A stretch of 64,000 nucleotides of DNA from Streptomyces aurantiogriseus (GCF_014649375.1 NZ_BMSX01000029.1:1-64000), one strand, 5' to 3'; shown: positions 33,573-44,000, counted from the stretch's first letter. Program-made: numbers and translations. The notes: generated by a model not told the origin, from the letters alone.

Positions 33573-33840
33573 ATGGTTGCTACCCCCAGTAGCCGAATTG
33601 TCGATGAGGCCGCGCTCGGGGCGGTGATCGACGGGGATAGCTGGTAGCTGAGATGTAGCTGAAGCCCCCCGGTTCACATGCGCCCCAGAGATACGCATGC
33701 CACACTTCACCCTTCCCATTTTTCAAAGCAACGTCAAGGTCATTGCGCACGCAATGTCCAAGTCGGCACGCTTTGCCGTGTGTTGGGATCCGTGATTGTG
33801 ATGCAAAACCCAGACATCACGGGAGCGGCAGGGCAGACAA
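33573..33840. promoter_or_regulatory. Upstream region of the LAETG protein gene
   Basis: About 270 bases between the LAETG gene start and the prfB terminator hold no coding frame that I can support. A short dyad CATTGCG-CA-CGCAATG lies at 33741-33756, and the stretch 33700-33760 is A/T-richer than its surroundings, as expected for a promoter. I see no recognisable riboswitch. Confidence 0.4.
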
Positions 33841-33875
33841 AAGGCAACTGCCCCCGACTCGGAGGCAGTTGCCTT
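33841..33875. terminator. Terminator of prfB
   Basis: Twelve-base arms AAGGCAACTGCC and GGCAGTTGCCTT flank an 11-base loop. It begins 10 bases beyond the prfB stop codon on the minus strand. Confidence 0.88.
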
Positions 33876-33885
33876 GTCGACAAAC

Positions 33886-34992
33886 CTACTTCTCCTGCTG
33901 CTTGCGCCAGCGAATTCCGGCCTCCAGGAACCCGTCGAGCTCGCCGTTGAACACGGCCTCGGGGTTACCGACCTCGAACTCGGTGCGCAGGTCCTTGACC
34001 ATCTGGTAGGGGTGCAGGACGTACGAACGCATCTGGTTGCCCCAGGAGTTGCCGCCGTCGCCCTTGAGGGCGTCCATCTTGGCCTGCTCCTCCTGCCGGC
34101 GCCGCTCGAGCAGCTTCGCCTGCAGAACGTTCATGGCCGTCGCCTTGTTCTGGATCTGCGACCGCTCGTTCTGGCAGGAGACGACGATGCCGGTGGGGAG
34201 GTGCGTGATGCGCACGGCGGAGTCGGTGGTGTTGACGCCCTGACCACCCGGCCCGGAGGACCGGTAGACGTCGATGCGCAGTTCGCTCTCGTCGATGTCG
34301 ACGTGGTCGGACTGCTCGACGACGGGGAGGACCTCGACGCCCGCGAAGGAGGTCTGCCGGCGCCCCTGGTTGTCGAAGGGCGAGATACGGACCAGGCGGT
34401 GGGTGCCCTGTTCGACGGAGAGGGTGCCGTAGGCGTACGGCACCTGCACGGCGAAGGTGGTCGACTTGATGCCGGCCTCTTCGGCGTACGAGGTCTCGTA
34501 GATCTCGGTCTTGTAGCCCTTCTGCTCCGCCCAGCGCAGGTACATCCGCTGCAGCTTCTCGGCGAAGTCGGCGGCGTCGACGCCACCGGCCTCGGCGCGG
34601 ATGTTCACGAGCGCCTCGCGGGAGTCGTACTCCCCGCTGAGCAGCGTCCGGACCTCCATCTCGTCCAGCGCCTTCCGGACGGCGGAGAGCTCGGCCTCGG
34701 CCTCGGCGCGGGTGTCCGGGTCGTCCTCCTCCTCGGCCATCTCGAACAGCACCGCGAGATCGTCGATCCGGCCGCGCAGCGTGTCGGCCTTCCTGACCTC
34801 GGCCTGGAGGTGGGACAGCTTGCTGGTGATTTTCTGCGCCTCGTCCGGGTTGTCCCACAGGGACGGCGCGGCCGCCTGCTCCTCGAGCACGGCGATGTCT
34901 GCCCTCAGCTTGTCGAGGTCCAGAACGGCCTCGATCGACTCCATGGTCGAGGAGAGGGACTTGAGCTCTTCGGATACATCGACGACTGCCAC
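33886..34992 (-). CDS. prfB: Peptide chain release factor 2
   Basis: The 368-residue protein reads UGA and UAA stop codons and releases the finished chain. The recognition tripeptide SPF is in LVRISPFDNQGRR and the catalytic GGQ in YRSSGPGGQGVNTTDSAVRITH. Length and domain order are those of RF2. The gene is a single open frame, so it lacks the programmed +1 frameshift (early UGA) of E. coli prfB. The GTG at 34992 begins VAVVDVSEELKSL; GGAGG lies only one base upstream, which is tighter than normal, but no other start fits better. In Streptomyces prfB lies near ftsEX. Confidence 0.96.
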   Translation of the reverse strand: MAVVDVSEELKSLSSTMESIEAVLDLDKLRADIAVLEEQAAAPSLWDNPDEAQKITSKLSHLQAEVRKADTLRGRIDDLAVLFEMAEEEDDPDTRAEAEAELSAVRKALDEMEVRTLLSGEYDSREALVNIRAEAGGVDAADFAEKLQRMYLRWAEQKGYKTEIYETSYAEEAGIKSTTFAVQVPYAYGTLSVEQGTHRLVRISPFDNQGRRQTSFAGVEVLPVVEQSDHVDIDESELRIDVYRSSGPGGQGVNTTDSAVRITHLPTGIVVSCQNERSQIQNKATAMNVLQAKLLERRRQEEQAKMDALKGDGGNSWGNQMRSYVLHPYQMVKDLRTEFEVGNPEAVFNGELDGFLEAGIRWRKQQEK

Positions 34993-35448
34993 GCCTCCAG
35001 CGTAACGGCTCCGCCGAGCAAAGCAGGGCCGGGCGACCCCGGCCGAGAAGGCACCCGGCACCGGCGCGGGCGTCACCGGGGACTCCACCCTCCGAAATCC
35101 CGCGGATCCTGCCCCCACCACCCGACTCTGCCGGTCGAGGGGTGGAGGTCCCACTCACTGTTGCGAAAGAGGCAGTGCCACTGCCGACCGAATGCATCAG
35201 CATGCGCTCAGTCGCGCGGACCACAGATCTTGCCGACGGAAGTACCGAAGCAGGCAGCGGCCTGCCCAGTGAGCTTGCTGACGTAGAGCTCTGGGTGGAG
35301 ATTTGTGAGTTCGCCTGACTGAGCGTGCTCGGTTGTATCTACGCTGGCCAGGGGCGACTCGGCGACTCTGCGTAGCCGTACGGCTGCTGTGGGGTGCCCG
35401 TACGGGTCGTCGACCGTGACCACGAGGGCGTGAAGGCGGTGGGGTCGC
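34993..35448. other. 456-bp divergent region between prfB and the XRE regulator
   Basis: Divergent genes flank the gap, so it carries both promoters. Short frames on both strands look like shadows. A small dyad GGCAGTG-C-CACTGCC lies at 35171-35185. The part nearest the XRE gene is less G+C-rich than the rest of the window so far and marks the left edge of the accessory region. Confidence 0.4.
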
Positions 35449-36315
35449 ATGACGACGGACGAACGGGAGCGGAGGCCGGAGACGCCGGCGGAGGCTGATG
35501 GGACGACGGGGCTGTTCACGGCCCTGGGGAAGATCCTGAAGCGGCTGAGGGAGCGCAAGGGACTCACACAGAAGGAGTTCGGGCAGCTCGTCGGATACGG
35601 ACCGGACGCGATCTCGTCCATGGAGCGAGGGGTGCGGATCATCCGGCCTGAGGTGCTGGAACAGGCGGATGCGCTGCTGGATGCCGGGGGGATGCTGAAG
35701 GACGCGATTCCCGAGGTGCGGGAGGCGATGAGCAGGGCTCGGACTCGGCATCCGGAGTGGTATCGGGGGTATGCGGCGTTGGAGGCGGAGGCGGTTGAGC
35801 TGCACCACTACTCCAGCCACGCGCTGCACGGGCTCTTGCAGACGGAGGCCCACGCCCACGCGGTGTTCGCCAAACGGCGTCCCTTGCTGAGCGAGGAGAC
35901 GATCGAGAAGCGAGTCGCCGACCGACTCTCCCGACAGCAGGTCTTCGAGCGTTGGCCCGCGCCCCTCGTCAGCTACGTGATCGAGGAGGCCGTACTGGAC
36001 CGGCCGATCGGCGGACGGAAGGTCCACGCCGAGCAGTTGGAGCGCCTGCTCAGGGTCAGCGCCCTGCGGAACATGGAGATCCAGGTGATGCCGACCGGCG
36101 TGGAAGAACACCCCAATATGGACGGCGCGTTCAACCTGCTGACCCCCAAGAAGCACGGGCAGGTGGCGTACACCGAGATCCAGGGTTACCCCCGCCTGAT
36201 CACCGACTGCGACGAGGTCCGGAAGATCGCAGACCGCTATGGGATCATGCGGGCGATGGCTCTCTCGCCCAGGGAGACCCAAAGGCTCATCGAAAAGAAG
36301 CTGGAGGAGCTATGA
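35449..36315 (+). CDS. XRE-family helix-turn-helix regulator with DUF5753
   Basis: The 288-residue protein has an N-terminal XRE helix-turn-helix (LGKILKRLRERKGLTQKEFGQLVG, about residues 26-75). A long DUF5753 domain follows (YRGYAALEAEAVELHHYSSH, LHGLLQTEAHA, VEEHPNMDGAFNLL and the ending SPRETQRLIEKKLEEL). Such proteins are numerous in Streptomyces, nearly always next to a small DUF397 protein, and the pairs are compared with toxin-antitoxin or developmental switches such as BldB/AbaA-type and WhiJ systems. The ATG at 35449 follows GGTGGGGTCGC. Its stop overlaps the DUF397 start (ATGA). Confidence 0.9.
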   Translation: MTTDERERRPETPAEADGTTGLFTALGKILKRLRERKGLTQKEFGQLVGYGPDAISSMERGVRIIRPEVLEQADALLDAGGMLKDAIPEVREAMSRARTRHPEWYRGYAALEAEAVELHHYSSHALHGLLQTEAHAHAVFAKRRPLLSEETIEKRVADRLSRQQVFERWPAPLVSYVIEEAVLDRPIGGRKVHAEQLERLLRVSALRNMEIQVMPTGVEEHPNMDGAFNLLTPKKHGQVAYTEIQGYPRLITDCDEVRKIADRYGIMRAMALSPRETQRLIEKKLEEL

Positions 36316-36560
36316 ACAGCCGGAACCTCACCTGGTTCAAGTCCAGCTACAGCGGCGGTGAAGGCGGGGATTGCCTGGAGGCCGCCTACACCTGGCGCAA
36401 GTCGACGTACAGCGACGGCGAAGGCGGCGACTGCCTCGAAGTCGCCGCCTGCCCGCAGACCATCCACATCCGCGACTCCAAGAACCCCACCGGCCCTCAA
36501 CTGAACCTCTCCCCCACCGCCTGGGCCGGCTTCCTCCCGTACGCCGCCGCGAAGGCATGA
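36312..36560 (+). CDS. DUF397 partner protein with a duplicated N-terminal motif
   Basis: The 82-residue protein belongs to the DUF397 family. The family start, WFKSSYSGGEGGDCLEAA (residues 8-25), is repeated as WRKSTYSDGEGGDCLEVA (28-45), then comes the usual IHIRDSKNPTGPQLNLSPTAW ending. Normal members have one copy. A short in-frame duplication has thus doubled the motif; the DNA of the two copies is also similar. Translation is coupled at both ends: ATGA with the XRE gene upstream and ATGA with the next frame. WhiJ-type pairs suggest it antagonises the XRE partner. Confidence 0.88.
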   Translation: MNSRNLTWFKSSYSGGEGGDCLEAAYTWRKSTYSDGEGGDCLEVAACPQTIHIRDSKNPTGPQLNLSPTAWAGFLPYAAAKA

Positions 36561-36796
36561 TCCAGGTCCCCGAGACCTTCGTACGGGGAACGATCGAGCG
36601 CGAGGGAGAGCCGGGCGCCGACTGGCTCGGCCGACTCCCTCGCCTCGTCGACGACCTGCTCGCCGACTGGGACTGCCGTCCCGAGGGCGAGGTCCTACAC
36701 GGCGGGGTAGGGATCGTCGTACCCGTAATTCATCGAGAAGTGGAGGAAGCCTGGCGGCACACCGCCCGGGCGACGGCGAACGCGGGGACACCCTGA
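36557..36796 (+). pseudogene. Truncated aminoglycoside phosphotransferase-like gene
   Basis: The 79-residue product starts MIQVPETFVRGTIEREGEPG and continues ADWLGRLPRLVDDLLADWDC and HGGVGIVVPV. This is the usual opening of ~300-residue Streptomyces aminoglycoside/hydroxyurea phosphotransferase-like proteins. After residue ~58 the match is lost; the last 20 residues (EVEEAWRHTARATANAGTP) do not continue the kinase fold, and the ATP-binding lysine and catalytic HGD motif are absent. It is therefore probably a remnant. The ATG overlaps the DUF397 stop (ATGA), so it is still positioned as the third gene of that operon. Confidence 0.6.
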
Positions 36797-36825
36797 AGGC
36801 CGCCGCACCTCTTCCTGCATGTGAG

Positions 36826-37446
36826 CTACGAGGTCCCCACACCGTCCTTCGTGAGGTAATAGGTGTCACGCATGTCAGTGTCCGCCGTCAAGAAGACGAG
36901 GAGCAGTTCCCCCTTCTTGCCCTTGGTGACGCCCAGGTCCCAGGTCGCCCGTTTGGGCGGTGATGCGGTGCGGGACGCAGCGATTGTCGGGTCCGGACGG
37001 CGGAGGGCACAGGCAATGCTGTCGGCTTGCTGGCCGCCGCGGAGTTGACCTCCAAGGCCGCCGCGATAGGCGCCCGGGTTCAGGAGGCGCCAGGTTCCCG
37101 TTCCCGTCATCCTCCCGTCGTCGTCGAAGCTGAACTCCCGGCCGTCCAGCTTCACGGTTGACGCATTGGCGTTCGCCCTCCAGCGGCGAAAGTCACCGGC
37201 ACCTGGCGCAGCTGTTGACCATTGGGAAGGCCGCGCAGGTGACGTTGGATATGGCCGTCGCCATCGGTCCTTTACTCCGCTTTCGCACCTTTCCTTCGGC
37301 ACCCCACGGGTAAGCGACTCAACGGTCATCTTCCGAGTGATCTCGAATTCCACTGTTCCGCACTGGTTCAGTCTGTTGTAGCTGGTCAGGGTTGCCTTCA
37401 GGTTGAAGGATCCGGCTGGGGGCGTGAAGTCGGCTGAGACGAGCAA
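36826..37446 (-). CDS. Uncharacterised protein related to the adjacent lipoprotein, possibly frameshifted
   Basis: The frame gives 206 residues from a TTG with no ribosome-binding site. Two parts look genuine. SADFTPPAGSFNLKATL with TVEFEITRKMTVESL is one. The other includes STVKLDGREFSFDDDGRM with GTGTWRLL and LLLVFLTADTDMRDTYYL; its pattern (V-L-G-x-F, then GTW, then a D-D-Y-L end) parallels the neighbouring lipoprotein. Between them (about residues 58-90, DRWRRPYPTSPARPSQW) the sequence is Arg/Pro-rich and looks like the wrong frame. A GTG at 37534, overlapping the lipoprotein stop, opens a different frame, so an intact ancestor may have started there. It may be a decaying paralogue or contain a sequencing error. 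Confidence 0.45.
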   Translation of the reverse strand: MLVSADFTPPAGSFNLKATLTSYNRLNQCGTVEFEITRKMTVESLTRGVPKERCESGVKDRWRRPYPTSPARPSQWSTAAPGAGDFRRWRANANASTVKLDGREFSFDDDGRMTGTGTWRLLNPGAYRGGLGGQLRGGQQADSIACALRRPDPTIAASRTASPPKRATWDLGVTKGKKGELLLVFLTADTDMRDTYYLTKDGVGTS

Positions 37447-37530
37447 CGAAGTCCCTGGGAGAACGGCACGACGGAGACGAGCTTGGACGCCGGAGCCATC
37501 GGCGCAGGGGGCCGTAGCCGTTCAGGAGGC

Positions 37531-37962
37531 TCACTCCTTGCCCAGGAGACAGTAATTCGAGTCATCGAGGTCTCCGATGGCAGCCCACAGGATGACCTTA
37601 TTGGACGATCCGCCAGCTGTATACTCCCGAACTTTACCGGATTCGCCCGCGAAATCCAATTTCACCTGTGTAGCGGCATTCGGCTCGACACTTGGGCTCG
37701 GAGTAAATATCCACCACGAACCCGTCCTGACCACCGAATCGCCACAGATTTTATCCGCGGTGAAAGTTCCCGACTCGCCAAATGTGACGGACCCACCTTG
37801 CGCGTCTTTCCAGGTACCCACCAAACCATCTCGAGACATGACCTGATTCGACCCTGTCGGAAGATCTGAAGAAAGAAGCGCGCAGCCGGAGCAGAAAATT
37901 CCTAGCGTGCAACACGCCAGTACAACCCGGGCCGCTCTACGGCCCATGCGGAAAATATTCAT
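37531..37962 (-). CDS. Small lipoprotein, candidate immunity protein for the Rhs tip
   Basis: The 143-residue protein has a lipoprotein signal ending IFCSGC (lipidated Cys at about residue 27). A compact beta-rich domain follows (GLVGTWKDAQGGSVTFG, GTFTADKICGDS, GSWWIF, VKLDFAGESGKV and the end ILWAAIGDLDDSNYCLLGKE). I do not recognise a family of known function; the GTW...GSW...GD.DDS pattern resembles small Streptomyces lipoproteins of unknown role. Its ATG lies 62 bases beyond the Rhs stop codon, on the same strand. That position, and its lower G+C content, are typical of immunity genes of polymorphic toxins; immunity at the membrane surface would suit a toxin acting outside the cytoplasm. 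This role is inference. Confidence 0.65.
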   Translation of the reverse strand: MNIFRMGRRAARVVLACCTLGIFCSGCALLSSDLPTGSNQVMSRDGLVGTWKDAQGGSVTFGESGTFTADKICGDSVVRTGSWWIFTPSPSVEPNAATQVKLDFAGESGKVREYTAGGSSNKVILWAAIGDLDDSNYCLLGKE

Positions 37963-38024
37963 GCTATCCAGTTCACTCCCAAGCCATGTGCGGGACGGCT
38001 CACCCCGCCGCCCCGCACATCAAG

Positions 38025-41000
38025 CTAATTCTGATCGAAGAGGATGGTTTCCTTCCAGGTGATCACATGAGTGACATTCGCCATCATGCCCGACTCCCTG
38101 TCAAGCCCCTTCGCCACCCGCTCCGCTCGGGTTCCGTACCCGGTGATGATGTGAGCGGCAGAGTGAATACTCAGAGTCTCCTCGACCGTGAAGCGAACAT
38201 TGATGCCGCTTTTATCTGCCCCGAGGATCTTTCCTTTAATTGCGTATGACCCGAGCGCCACTCTGGTCGAGTTCACATCCGCCACCGTTCCAGCGCTCGT
38301 GACGTACCTATAGAGACTCCAGAGGTCGGCTCCGACGTGCTTCGCCTTTTCCTTGGTACTCATCTTACCGAGACTGTACGTCGCAAGAGTTTCCAGGTCC
38401 TTCTTGTGACTGCTCTTCCAAGCGGCGACTGCGTTGGCGCGCGCTTCCTTTGCCTCCGACGTCGCGGCCATGTACTCAGACATCAGACTCTCGTCTCCAT
38501 ACACGACCCGCTTCGGCCCCCGTCCCAGCAGCCAATTCCATACGAGCGTATCCGGCGTATAGCCCTCTGCTGCTGCAGGGCTGCTCGCGACCGCTCCTCC
38601 GCAGAAGGACCAGACGGGGGAGTTGGCGCAGAAGCCCGGCAGCCCTGCCCAGATCTGAGCGGCTTGCATGCGAATCGCATAGTAGGGGTCATCCGTCACA
38701 GTGCCGGTGATCGGAGCGACTGTGTTCCCGCCGACTCCGTATCCGTCCATCGCTCCGGCGGCGCCGCCACTGGTCGACGAGGCCGTGCCGCTCGTGCCCC
38801 CTCCGGACGAGTTACTGCCGCCAGAGCCTCCAGGCAGGGGGTGTGGCTTTGATCCCGTAATCTGGCCGTGTCCGTCGCAAACGTCCTTCGGGCAGAGGCC
38901 GCTGGGATCGGAGTTGGTGATGGGATTGTTGCCGGCATAGCTGTAGCCGTTGAGAAGCTGCGGGCTGTCCGGGGCCAGGACGGGGTCGACGCTGATGAAC
39001 TGGCCGATGACGGGGTCGTATTCCCGGGCGCCGATGTGGGTCAGGCCGGTGGTGGTGTCCCGCGTCTTGCCGAGAAACCCTTTGTCGTCGGGCCAAGGCC
39101 CGTAAAGCGGAGTGCCGCGGTCGGCACCGAAGGGGGTGGTGTAGCGCTTTGTGAAGGTCTGGCCCGTGTCGGTGTTGATCGCCAGCGAGGCCGTGTTGTG
39201 GTGGTCGCTGGTCAGGTAGGTGAGCTTGTTGGTCCCTGACTGGTTCGAGCGTACAGCGGCTGTGATGTCGCCGGCCCCATAGGTGCGCTGAGCCCACGTC
39301 GTTCCGTTGGCACGCAGGTGGAGTTCCGTGGTGCCGGCGTACAGGACGCGTTCACCGTTCTGCGTGCTGCGGATGAGAAGAGTGCCGTCGACGGAGTAGA
39401 GGTAGTCGGTTGACGTCGCGTTCTCGGTGAGTTTGGTCAGCTTGCCTTCGGGTGACCACTCCAGGGTCTGCGGTTGAGTGGTTCCGGGGCGCTGCCAGGT
39501 GTTGCCGGTCTTGTCGTACTTGTAGGGGCGCTCGGGGTTCGTGCAGTCAGTGCCGGTGGTGGTTCCAGTCAGGGTGTGCGGCTGGATGGTGCTGGTGTAG
39601 CAATAGGTGGTTTTGGTGGTGCTGGTGTTCTTGTGAGCCGTCTCGCTGGTCCGCTGGCCGGCGTTGTTGTAGGTGTAGCTGGTCCAGTAGGGGGCTGGTC
39701 CTGACAGGCTGGACGCGCTGCGGGTGTCGGCGCAGTTCTGGGAGGCGGGTGTCCAGGCTTCAATGAGGCGCTGGTGGCCGTCGTAGGTGAAGCACTGGGT
39801 GTCCGCGGAGCTGGTGCCGCCCAGGGTGGTGGGATCGCTGATCGCGGTGACGTTGCCGGCTTGGTCGTAGGTGTAGTTGAGCTCCTGCAGCATGTACGGG
39901 TGGGTCTGGTCCGTCACGTGCCTGCGGGTCAGGCGGCCGGTACCTTCCTCGAAGTCGTTGCCGACGTAGATGTTCTTGTTGCCGCTGCCGCCAGTGCCCA
40001 GGGTCAGCTGCTGTGGCTGGGCGAGGGCCGAGTAGGACACGTCCAGCAGGTATCCGGTCGCGCCGCCGATCGAGGTGACGTTACCGAGGCCGTCGTACTT
40101 GTATTCGATGATCTCGGACGGCAGGCCGCCCATGGCGGGCTCGCGATTGTACTGCTGGGTACCGTCGACGTTGTAGTACGTCTCGTACGCCAGGGTGGAT
40201 ACGCCGGCCTTCGCAAACGGGTCGCTGTCCGGCAGCCGCAGCTCGGTGCCTGTGGCGCGGTTGAGGCTGTCGTAGGCGGTGACGGCCTGGGTGTACGCCG
40301 CGCCGGCCTTGCCGTCGACGTAGCGGGTGGAGGAGGTGGGCAGGCCCTTGAGAAGGGTGTCGTAGACGTAGCCGGTGAGCTGGTTGGCGTCGGTCTTGGA
40401 ATCCTTCCAGGTTCCGGTTATTCGGCCCAGTTCGTCATATCCGGTCAGGATCGACGTGCCCCGGGAGTCCGTGTTCTTGGTCGGACGGTCGAGGATGTCG
40501 TACTCGGTGGCAGCCGTTCCCTTGTCCGGGTCGGTGGCCTTGGCCTGGCGGCCGAACAGGTCGTACACGTACGACCACTTGGCGCCGTCCGGGCCGGTGA
40601 TCGTCTCCTGCTTGCCGTCCAGGGTGTAGGTGAACTTCGTGGGCGTGTACGCGGCGCCGGGGCTGGTGCCGAAGGCGGCGTCGGCAGGGCTGCTGCTCTC
40701 GTATGCGCGGGTCTCGGTGGTCTGGCCGCGTACGTCGGTAATGGTGCGCTGGGCCGAGCCACCCTCGAGGGCTGTGGTCGCGACCGAGTCTCCGGTGTAG
40801 CTGGTGCTGGTGGACCACTTCTTGACGCCGAAGACGATCAGGGTGCTGGTCGTCGCGCGGCCCGCCCCGTCGAAGACCGTCTGCGTCTGCTTGGGTGCCT
40901 CGCCGTACTCGGCCCGGGTGTAGGTGCTGTTGGGGGTGCTCGTGGTGTCGAAGATGTCGGCGTACGTCTCGTAGGGCAGGCCCCGGGTGTCGTAGCGGGT

Positions 41001-44000
41001 GTCGGTCAGCAGGCGGCCGCCCTGCGGGGTCAGCGACTGGGTCTGCAAGGGGCGTAGGAGCGAGTCGTACAGCGCGTAGGTGGTGTTGTAGGTTTCGCCG
41101 TCCTTCTTCAGCGTCGAGGTCGACACCCAGGAGGGCTTGGTGGGGTCCACGTGGTAGGCGAATTTCATGTTGGGTGCCTGGCTGCTGCTTGAGCGGTTCG
41201 GCAGCCATACCTGAGTCAGCCGGCCGAGGGCGTCGTAGCTCAGCTCGGTCTTCTTGCTATTGGGATCGTAGGTACGCAGGGGCACGCCGCGCCGCGGGTC
41301 GAGGAAGCTGACCTTCTTGTACTGCTTGGGGTCCGCGGTGATGGTCCTGGTCAGGGGGCCTGCGTCGGCGGGGGTGTAGGTGGTGGTGGTCGGGGGGTTC
41401 GTGGAGGCGTCGCTGACGCTCACGGGGCGGCCCAGGGTGTCGTACGTGGTGGCGGAGACCTTCTGCCAGCCGGCTGGCAGCCGCTCACCGTTGGCGTCCG
41501 CGGTGGCGGCGTAGCCGGTCGGGCGGCCGGTCCAGGTCACCTGTCCCTCGGTGGGCTTCTGAGCGGCCGACCAGGTGGTGGCGTTCGTCGTGTCGTAGAC
41601 CGTGCCGGCGTCGGCGAGCACGTCGCCTCGCTGGGGGTTGGCGGGGTCCATGGTCGCGGGCAGGCCGAGCGAGGTGTCCACGGTCGCGCAGGTGCGGGCG
41701 ACCGTGCGGGTGCGGGAGACCAGGCTGGTGAGGCCGAGATCGGTGTTGCGGGCGTACCAGGTGCGGGTGCAGGTCTCGTCCGAGGCCTTGCCGACCTGAC
41801 CGGAGTCCTCGACCCGGACGGCCATGCCGTAGTCGTCGTAGGTCGTGCTCGTCAGCCGTTCTCGCCAGGTCTGGGCCGCGGTCAGGTACGTGTAGTCGTG
41901 CGTCTTTCCTGTGCGGACGTACCGGGCCACGTGGTCGCCTGCGCCGGGCGGGCTCTGGCGGGCGGTCTCCTGCGACCAGGGGTCGTTCACCGTGGCCGAG
42001 ATCGCGGTGGAGCCGTTGTAGGTGACCTGTTCGCGCAGTTGGCCTGCGAACTCGTCGCTGTCCTTGAAGGTCGGAGCTCCCAGGGTCGGCGTGGTCAGGG
42101 GGGCGACGGAGACGGACTTGGTGGTGCCGTCCTGGTTCTTGTCGCCGTCCATGCCCTGGAAGTAGACGGAGACGGTTCGCGAGCGGGTGACGTCCGTCGC
42201 GCCGGTCCAGGCGGTGACCTGGCGGTAGCCGCGCCAGTCCGACCAGGTCCGCTCGTCCTTCGGGACGAACGGGTCGTCGCTGTGGTGCCAGGCGGCGCCG
42301 CCGTAGGAGTAGGCGTGCTCGACCGACTCGTTGGCGGCTGCCGGGTCGGAGACGGTGACGGCCAGCACCCGGTACTTGTGGAACCAGTCGATCGAGGCGT
42401 TCTCGGCACCGTTGATGTGCCAGTACTGCGGGTAGCAGGAGCGGGCGTTGGTGTCGGGGGCTGCGCCCAGGACATCGCCGCGCACGCATTCCTCTCCCGA
42501 CAGCGTCACCGTGGTGATCGCACCGGTCTCCGAGGTGACGGTGGAGATCCGCGGCCGGGTCAGGGGCAGGATGTCGTCCGTGGCGTCCACGCGGTTGGGC
42601 CGCATCTGGTACGTAAACGAGATCGGGTTGAGCGCGATGCTCGTGTCGCCCGCCTTGCCGGTCCGCTTGATCGCCTTCAGGGTGAGGACCTGGTCGGAGC
42701 TGTCGCCGATGTCTCCGCCGTCCTTGTACTCCTGAGCGAAGTCCCAGGAGTCCACCGGGTCGTAGGCAACCGTGGTGGCGTTGTAGGAGAAGGTGTCGAT
42801 CCCGGTCAGGCGCTTACGGGAGAAGAACGACGGGCCGGCCGCGTTGCACTCATCGTCGCCCTGGGAACAGATCGCGTCGAACGGCACGTCCGGCCAGTTG
42901 TCGGCGGTGTCCTCGGTCAGGCTGGAGCAGTCCGAGGCCGTGCAGCGCTCGGCATAGCCGAAGGTGACCTTCGCATCCGCCTTGTCGGTGAACAGAGCAC
43001 CCTTGCGCAGGCCGTACTCGATCCGGCTGAGGTAACCGCCGTGCGCGTAGGAGGCGTTGGCGGCCTCCGACTTGTTCTTCTTGTAGTAGTTGGACTCCTT
43101 GGAGTACCAGTAGGTGGCGGCATTGCCGCGAGTGTCCTCGACATAGTCGAGGTTCCAACGCCAGGCCTGGGTCAGCGCCCGGTCACTGAAGGCGTCACCG
43201 GCGGAGTAGCCCGGCTCGCCCGAGTCGTCGCCGAACACCGGAACGGTCCAGGCGGAGTTGGTGCGCTGGGCACCCGCGCCCTCAAGCTTGTCCAGGCCGA
43301 ACACGTACTTCGTGCCGTCGCCCGTGATGACGGTCCAGCACTCGCCATTGTCGTCGCCGTTGTCCGCGCCAGTGGACCTGGTCACCGTCGACGCGTCGTC
43401 GTTCTCCAGCCGCCACTGGCCGCTGTCGTCGTCCTTGACCAGGCGCGTGGACTTGCCGTTCAGCACCAGGCGCGCGTTGTCGTACTTCCAGCACAGGTCG
43501 AAGACGTCCTCGTGGCCGTCCTCATCGCAGGAGCCATAGGTCCGCTCGACGTACGACTCGGTGAGCGCGAAGCCCTCACCGACCGACGTGCCCTGATTGT
43601 TGGTGGTCGCGGTGCGGCCGTCGACACTGCCCGAGTCGTACGACAGTGACACGGGCGGGACTGGGCCGGCGGCCGCAGGCGGCATGGTGAAGGCGTAGGA
43701 CCAGGTGAAGGATCCCGAGCTGCCGCCCGCCTGCCAGGACGAGGACTCGGCCAGCGGGGTGGCCGAATAGTCCCCGGCACCCTTGGGCGACTGGCCGGAA
43801 CCGGCCGCCGCCGCGGTGACGGCCAGCACGGTAGCAGCCGGTGCAGTGTTGTCAGCGGCGCGCAGGAACTGTGCGGAGGGACCGCTCGCCGAATCGGCGA
43901 GGTGGACCTTCGCCGACACCGACTGGCCGGTGAGGTCGTTGTCCGACGCCAGCGGACGCTGGGTGCGGCACTCGGCCTTCTCCGGGGTCGTCAGAGCGCA

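Noticed and set aside
34700..34992. Programmed +1 frameshift in prfB
   Set aside because: The gene reads as one frame from the GTG start with no internal UGA, so the autoregulatory frameshift is absent.
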